Source: Chara braunii
Lineage: Eukaryota > Streptophyta > Charophyceae > Charales > Characeae
Assembly: GCA_003427395.1 (NCBI GenBank)
Contig: BFEA01000105.1
Coordinates: 1,471,476 to 1,492,549 of the forward strand
Reading direction: 5' to 3'
DNA length: 21,074 nucleotides
Below are positions 15,726 through 21,074 of the stretch, in pieces. Made by a program: the position numbers and the translations under genes. The notes under the pieces are model-generated. The model did not search any database, had not been told where the DNA came from, and saw only the letters and a program-made list of their open reading frames with translations. Every line of letters starts with the position of its first letter. Positions within the stretch are counted from its first letter, which is position 1.

Positions 15726-16952
15726 CCGGCCTACCTGCTACTCAAGTACCTACAGCCTACACTACCACTACTCGATGTGCCCTAAGCTACCCCTTCGGCT
15801 GTGTTTTTTTTCCGCTGCAACCCCAAAGTCACGGCCACAGGTAACTACCAGCCCTATGGGCCTCCCAAACAAACAAGTGCCCTGGCGGGCCAAACACACA
15901 CTCAGGCCGACAAGCACTCAGACAGGCACACAGACCAGCAAGCACGCACACACACAGACTTAGGAAGTTCAGCAAAAAGCGGGAATCCCCGCAAGGCATT
16001 TATTCCAGCGGCAAACTCAGAAATCAGCTGTGTTCTCAGTCCGTGTTTTGGCAGGTCCTTACACGAGGCAAACATGAATAAATTGCGGAATCTTCCTTCC
16101 TGTATGCAATTTGCTCGATTATGTTACAAAATTTCAGAATTATCGATAATTAAGCCCCATGGTTGTACACAAACTCTCCCCAGTATTTATTCCCTCTCTA
16201 TGGGTAGATGACGATGGGGATTGATTCAAAGCAACGGTGTTTAGCTGCTGCAGGGTTTGGTCTGCAAGAACTCACCCTGGTGATGATAACCTTTCAGTAC
16301 AGCACTTTGTAGTTGGTTCATATGATAGTCTAATTTCCTCCTCACGCTGCTGCGTCTGTGGTTCACCTGGCATGGAAGAAGGAAATCCCTCTGCAGTTGC
16401 AGTCGGTTAAGCCCAACACTGCAAGTGGGACATGCTAGGAGAGGATGTGGCAGATGATGGCCTCAGGGATAGTCCATATATTGACACATACTTTCTATGA
16501 CAGATTCCTGAAAACATTGATGACACATGGCATGTTGCTGACATGTCGGTCGGAAAGCAGGCTGACGTTGGCAGCTATTTAAGGATGGCAGGTCAAGGCC
16601 ACAACGTCATGCTGCGCAAGTAACTAAGAGGGGAGGAGAGGGGGGGGGGGGATGAGGACAAGACAAAGGGTTGCAGTTTTTGCAGCAGAGGCTGGCAGCG
16701 GCCATCTCTTTGTAGTGTTCGGAGCAGAGACTATGCAGTGTGCATGCTAATTGAACTGTTGCTGTGTGACAACAGAATAGAAGTGCACAACCACCATCCT
16801 CTGGAGAGGTCCGTTCATTGTCTGTCGTAGAATCCGTCCGATCTACGTAGGGAGAGGATGCTGCCTGACCATGTACAGGGGAAGGAGGAGGTTCCAGCCG
16901 GATCATGTCTCAGAGGCTGTAGTGCTTGCAAGTACATAGCGACATACTGTTG
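15726..16952. other. Non-coding stretch
   Basis: CA-rich part at 15890-15960 and a G-run at 16636-16651. The ORFs here (62, 136 and 99 codons) show no family motif. Confidence 0.3.
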
Positions 16953-17275
16953 CTAATGGGCAAGCCAGACCGAGTGAGAATCAACTGCTAGGTGATAGAA
17001 AGAGGTAATACTTCCCGACGTGTACGCCCTACCGCCATTGTCCAATAGGGTCCATGAATTGTCTATAAATGTAACAACACTACAATGACTAAGACGATGC
17101 AGGATGTACGCATAAATATTTGGATCCATGCAAGGCATGTAATTCTGTGGAGCAGGTTGGAGGTGTAGTCGTCTTCCCATAAATGCCGACAAGACTTCTA
17201 TGTGCATGCCAGGCGCAGTATTGTTGTCCACTAGGCAGACATCACAGTGCTCTTCTTCTACACAGCGACTGATAT
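16953..17275 (-). CDS. Possible exon of an unrecognised gene
   Basis: An open frame of about 107 codons ending at a stop at 16953. Upstream it opens directly onto a good splice-acceptor context (CTTTGATTTTGCAG, cut at 17276/17275 on the minus strand). The protein looks natural: RCVEEEHCDVCLVDNNTAPG, then YMPCMDPNIYAYIL, VVTFIDNSWTLLDNGG and FYHLAVDSHSVWLAH. It has four Cys in the first half and no long low-complexity run. I do not recognise the family. A second exon may lie at about 17349-17486 (open frame ending in AAQPAESDDLIVLQCGH), joined by an intron of roughly 70 bp with donor GTGCGT. Both exons are small and unproven. Confidence 0.35.
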
Positions 17276-17333
17276 CTGCAAAATCAAAGACCGTATAAGA
17301 GTTGCAATTGTAAGCGAAGAGACATACATTAAT

Positions 17334-17412
17334 GGCATGCTACGCACAGTGGCCACACTGTAGCACTATGAGATCATCTGATTCTGCAGGTTGTGCGGCG
17401 GGGGGAGGTTCA
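17334..17412 (-). repeat. Segment related to 18110-18189 in inverted orientation
   Basis: The minus strand reads TGAACCTCCCCCC ... CAACCTGCAGAAT ... GTGCTACAGT ... GGCCACTG ... ATGCC and aligns over about 80 bp with the plus strand at 18110-18189. Translated, both give PAE-DD--VLQ-GHC, with Cys (TGT) here and a TGA stop at the same place in the other copy. This looks like two copies of an exon, one decayed. Confidence 0.65.
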
Positions 17413-17605
17413 TTCAGTGCTGTAGATTGCACGGTAGGCGGATATTTTATGGTCTTGACTGTTTTTGTCAGGTTCCTCCAACTGTATTAACTCCATGGGC
17501 TGTAGCATACGCTCCGGAGAGAGGGCATCTTCAGTTGGGGGCTCCATCAAGTGATTAGAAGGTGGATCATTGTCAATTGGGGAGGGGGAGCAAGCGGGTG
17601 TGCAT

Positions 17606-17689
17606 GTTGTTAAAGGACCCCAAATTCTCTCTTTCATTTCCTCCACAAATCATAGCAAACCATCCATATCGAAAAAGTATCGATAGACA
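17606..17689 (+). mobile_element. Small repeat family copy, no tail
   Basis: Matches the retroposon at 18499-18603 over some 80 bp: TTAAAGGACCCCAAATTCTC, then TCATTTCCTCCACAAATCAT, GCAAACCATCCATA and GATAGAC. It differs by scattered substitutions and lacks poly(A). It is an older copy or the parent locus. Confidence 0.6.
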
Positions 17690-18109
17690 ATATAATACAA
17701 AATGCAAGGTTGGCCACGTTTGTGTGGTTCAGCGCCAAGTGCCCACACACCCGTCTGCCGCCGAAGTGGCACACTTGCACATATACATATATATTATATA
17801 CATATAATCATTTGATCCATAAAAGGGTGGAGGGCAAGAAGCAACTTACCTAAGACAGAGGACTCCACCAGCAAGAAAGCACCAACCCCATCTGCCATAG
17901 GTCCGAAAAAACTTGGAGAGCCCTCCACGTCGGCCCACAAAACCACAAAACAGCATAACACAAAAGGCTCCACTAACAATAAAGCACCGAGTCACTGACC
18001 ACACATACCAATGGTCTAGAAATAATTTTAGAGTCCTCTGCGACCACCTTCAACACCACCACAAATCAAAAATGCACCACAGGACCTGTACGCAACACCA
18101 AGAGTTCCA
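17690..18109. other. Non-coding stretch, AT-rich at 17775-17810
   Basis: TATA-rich ATACATATATATTATATAC (17783-17801), then A/C-rich sequence. No gene recognised. Confidence 0.35.
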
Positions 18110-18436
18110 TGAACCTCCCCCCTCCCATGCAACCTGCAGAATTGGATGATATCCTAGTGCTACAGTGAGGCCACTGCGAGAACTATGCCAAATTCCACAA
18201 GGTCTCCACGTGACACCAGGAGCGCCACTGCTTAGAAGGCACCCCATTCTTCCATGTGCTCCAAAAGCGCAGCCCGCGGGATTGACACCCACAGCAAACA
18301 CTCTCTGAGCCTCCTCGCAGAGATATTGTGGCCAAAACCCCAAACTCCCACCCCAGAAGAAACTTGTGGCCACCCACAGATATTGCTTCATCGAAAAGAC
18401 AGCCCATGCTACAAAGCAGGGCAAAGAATTACACCA

Positions 18437-18473
<37 letters not shown>
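18110..18473 (+). pseudogene. Decayed gene fragment ending in 34 A
   Basis: The first 80 bp are related to 17334-17412 on the other strand. The frame continues GHCENYAKFHKVST, HQERHCLEGTPFFHVLQK and HPQQTLSEPPRRD, crossed by three TGA stops (18166, 18211, 18283). His/Cys spacing hints at a zinc-binding protein, but no family is identified. The unit ends in 34 A (18440-18473) without a clear AATAAA signal, suggesting retroposition of a transcript. I could not find a matching 5' duplication. Confidence 0.45.
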
Positions 18474-18475
<2 letters not shown>

Positions 18476-18498
18476 ACATCCATCCACAGAGGGTGTGT

Positions 18499-18603
18499 TG
18501 TTTTAAAAGACCCCAGATTTTCTCTCTCATTCCCTTCACAAATCATCACAAGCCATCCATAAAACAAAACGGTTAGAGATAGGCAAAAAAAAAAAAAAAA
18601 AAA
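18499..18603 (+). mobile_element. 105-bp poly(A)-tailed retroposon with target-site duplication
   Basis: The insert starts TGTTTTAAAAGACCCC and ends GAGATAGGC plus 19 A (18585-18603). It is flanked by TCCACAGAGGGTGTGT (18483-18498) and TGCACAGAGGGTGTGT (18604-18619), 15 of 16 identical. It is related to 17606-17689. The source is probably a small RNA or a SINE; I recognise neither tRNA, 5S, 7SL nor snRNA features. Confidence 0.65.
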
Positions 18604-18619
18604 TGCACAGAGGGTGTGT

Positions 18620-19349
18620 GTGCATGTGTGTGGGCGGCATGCGTGCGTGTGTTCTTAAAAAAATGCACCACAACAGCCTCTGTTCCATCCAGACGAGTAG
18701 ATACGAGTTGAGCCAGCTCAACAATTAAAGAATTTCACCTCTTTAGCAAGGAACGTGAATCATAGTAGAAGTGTTTAGAACTGTGTTTAGCTGGGGTTTC
18801 TTCGGGGCAACAGCTCCTCTTTTACACGTACAAGGCTGCCCACGTTGATGGTGGTTGAGCGGCAGCTCCCACATCCCCGTGTGCCTTAACGGCCCACTTG
18901 CACGCTATAACAGGAGGCAGAGTAAAAGGGAAGGTATGCTGCTATGCATTTCTCTTCAGATCTTCATACTACTGTTCATTTCACTTCAGATCTTCAGCTT
19001 ATGCTTAGTCTTTGTGTTTGTTCTTCATCTTCACACTTCCATTCATTTCACTTCTGATCTTTATATCGTCTGTTCTCTCAACGATGCTCATTAGTATGTA
19101 TTTGCTAGTAGCACAAAAGGGGAGGGTGGAGGGGAGGTGGAGGGAAAGAGATAGAAGGCGGAGTTCTATAGGAGTGTGGGGTAGGGGGAGGTGGAGGGCA
19201 ACGGTCAGGAAAGAAACATGTGAAGGTCAGGATAGAGTATGACATGCAAAGGGTAGGGGAGAGGTGTATGATGAACTTCGCAGAATTCTAAACACTCACC
19301 GCTGGAACAGACTACTCTAGAATGGCACAGGGTTGCAAAAAAATATTTT
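18620..19349. other. Non-coding stretch with short repeats
   Basis: GT-rich sequence after the retroposon, mixed DNA, then a G/A-rich part (19120-19215). No gene supported. Confidence 0.35.
18947..19063. repeat. Three copies of a CATTTCACTTCAGATCTTCA-like unit
   Basis: Starts at 18947, 18977 and 19044, with one to three differences between copies. Confidence 0.75.
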
Positions 19350-19916
19350 TTGGTTGAGGAGCAGTTATTACCTATGGTAAGTGGCCACCCCTACAGAACG
19401 GACAGGGCCGGTTCGGGTGTGGACTATGGAAGCACCGCATCCAATTTCCGCAGTCACAATTGCTGCATCGAATGGCGCGCCGCAGACAGATGTCTCAGGC
19501 TATGGGGCTCCTACATGCTAGGAACACAGAGGTATGTCGACCACAATTATAGATGCATTTCCGTTCCAGCCCCTGTCTACAAATTGGACATGACATGTCA
19601 GGGTACCGTACATGAGTACAGTACTGACTGTCGTCGTACGTATGGAAGCAGAAACTCGCATGGGCTATCCCTTCATAATCCTCATGGCACCAGGCATGCG
19701 AACCACATGCTAGTTGAGTGTGTGTGTGTCAACAAAAATATAAAACAAAGCAACCTGATACACGAGAACCTCGTCATTGATTCACTCACCCAGTGCTGCA
19801 CTGCGTTCCCGTTTGGCGGTCTGTCCCATGCCACATACCATCAAGACCCACGGACAAGTCCAGAGGTCAACAGAAGAGAAAATGGAGGAGGAAAGTGGAA
19901 GAGCGGCCATCAGTGA
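19350..19916 (+). CDS. Unrecognised 188-codon ORF
   Basis: The longest ORF outside the LINE with non-repetitive sequence. The product is Cys/His-rich (for example SHNCCIEWRAADRCLRLWGS, KLDMTCQGTVHEYSTDCRRT, VECVCVNKN) without a regular zinc-finger spacing, signal peptide or membrane segment. No domain recognised. Either a chance ORF, a retrotransposon remnant or a real exon. The ATG at 19350 is simply the first in frame, and no splice or poly(A) signal was identified. Confidence 0.22.
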   Translation: MVEEQLLPMVSGHPYRTDRAGSGVDYGSTASNFRSHNCCIEWRAADRCLRLWGSYMLGTQRYVDHNYRCISVPAPVYKLDMTCQGTVHEYSTDCRRTYGSRNSHGLSLHNPHGTRHANHMLVECVCVNKNIKQSNLIHENLVIDSLTQCCTAFPFGGLSHATYHQDPRTSPEVNRRENGGGKWKSGHQ

Positions 19917-20450
19917 TAACACAGCCATCAACATTGGTGAAGTAACCAATGGAGGACAGATGACACATCCCCTTAAATGGTTTTCGGCGCATGCTCCCAT
20001 CACAGCTCATTAGAGGGTGAGGTGTCCTCTGCGCCCGTCCAATATGCCCAGAGAATGTCATGCGAAGGCCACTAAGGCAAAACATAGTGAGGTGAACGAC
20101 GGTGAGGTAACAAGGCATTGGACAACAAGTGGTTGCAAGACACATAGGATGGAGGACATGGGGGAGGCGTGTGGGCAGACAACCAGCACAGAGCAGCAAG
20201 GGAAAGGCACAAAGTACAATAACAAGTTGGAGAAACAAAGAGCGAAATAAACAAACAAAAACTTATGATGACAGACTGTTTTGTCGGACTTGCAGCGACT
20301 CATCAGGAGGCTGAAGCGCCGACAATCTATGGAATCCTCATATTGATGCTTTGAGTCATGGACTCTTTTGACCACTATTGGAAGTGGACAACCCACAGGC
20401 AATCCACAAGTGGAATACGGCAGCAAGGCAGCGACTCAGAAAGGGACCAG
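19917..20450. other. Non-coding stretch
   Basis: Overlapping short ORFs on both strands, none with a motif. No RNA gene seen. Confidence 0.3.
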
Positions 20451-20740
20451 GCAATGCTAGTGGGGCAACTGGCTGCACAGCGTCAAAGCAAACTGCATAG
20501 AACGACAACACAAGCAGACAGGAAGCAAGAAGAAGCACAGTGAAGCACAAGGCAGTGCTGCAACAGTGGCCAAACTACACAGCACACAAGCAAACTGCAC
20601 GGAAAGGCATGGCACACAGCTGTGCAGCAAGGCAACAATGAAGCTAGGCGCAAGGCACCACTGTCAAGGCAACCAAACTACGTGGCAACCAGACATGCAG
20701 GGAAGGACATGGCAAGCGGGTGAGCAGCAAGGCAGCGGAG
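20451..20740. repeat. Degenerate repeat of about 103 bp, CAAGGCA-rich
   Basis: AAACTAC...GCA...CATGGCA...GAGCAGCAAGGCA is present from 20572 and again from 20675 (period 103). A weaker related block lies at 20451-20530. GCAAGGCA-type heptamers recur throughout. Confidence 0.65.
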
Positions 20741-21074
20741 GACTGCAAGGAAGTCCACACATCCAACACGGAGCAAAGCAATCCATCCTACTCACACCAC
20801 AAGTACAACTCCGCCGATTATTGGTTCCCATCACTTGCTGAGTCTGAGAGTCACTGCGACGAACGCCCGTCATCATCCAAGGAATACACAGACATCACGA
20901 ACAGAGCAACCCCCATAATAGTATTGTGGGCACTCCAAATAACGAATGACCAACTATTTGGCACGATCTTAGGGTGCTCAATTGGACAGCCAGAAAATTA
21001 AGGAAAACTGGAAGAAAGCTCTATAAAGAAAGACGCGCAAACAACCAGAAAGAAACACATCCAGAGAACTGCTT
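20741..21074. other. Right flank, nothing identified
   Basis: One 93-codon ORF (20720-21001, +) is Ser/Thr/Asn-rich and unrecognised. No other signal. Confidence 0.3.

Overview
This looks like a repeat-rich nuclear window from a eukaryote. It has no bacterial operon structure, many homopolymer tails and microsatellites, decayed U6 snRNA copies, and a plant-type L1 (LINE) retrotransposon. The LINE protein style and the low gene density would fit a streptophyte alga (a charophyte such as Chara) or another plant. That is inference; the sequence contains nothing diagnostic of a species. One ambiguous base (7351) and an intact Illumina Nextera mate-pair junction adapter (4463-4500) show that this is a draft short-read assembly.

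Layout. Positions 1-1500 hold two short poly(A)-tailed retroinsertions (ending at 624 and 764) in otherwise featureless DNA. A 5'-truncated, dead L1-type LINE lies on the minus strand from about 6769 down to its poly(A) tail at 1534-1508. It carries endonuclease, reverse transcriptase and zinc-binding (zf-RVT) regions with at least eight in-frame stops. It is interrupted by a roughly 277-bp foreign insertion (5458-5734, flanked by a 15-nt direct repeat) and by a triplicated block around the adapter. From 6770 to 8300 there is flank, a two-level tandem repeat with a (GT)n tract, and small palindromes. From 8300 to 10100 there are LINE 3'-end relics and two U6-derived pseudogenes: one plain with poly(A) and target-site duplication, and one fused to a LINE 3' tail. 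From 10100 to 16900 I find mostly non-coding DNA with minisatellites, a degenerate tRNA-Gly-like sequence and a cluster of strong hairpins at 13288-13468. From 16900 to 19900 there are a possible spliced gene fragment on the minus strand, a decayed relative of part of it on the plus strand, a 105-bp poly(A)-tailed retroposon, and one unrecognised 188-codon ORF. The end is low-complexity repeat.

How it fits together. The unifying theme is LINE-driven retroposition. The L1 copy, several short relics of its 3' end, retroposed U6 and other small RNAs all share poly(A) tails, and three of them have visible target-site duplications. The most interesting observation is that the LINE 3' end and the U6-LINE chimera share a 9-bp-stem, 18-nt-loop hairpin. 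Its loop is conserved at 13 of 18 positions, and four stem pairs differ by compensatory changes. A third relic carries a related loop on an 11-bp stem. A smaller CCCC/GGGG-type hairpin recurs just upstream in most copies. I read this as a structured RNA signal at the 3' end of this LINE family. No intact, confidently functional protein-coding gene is present.
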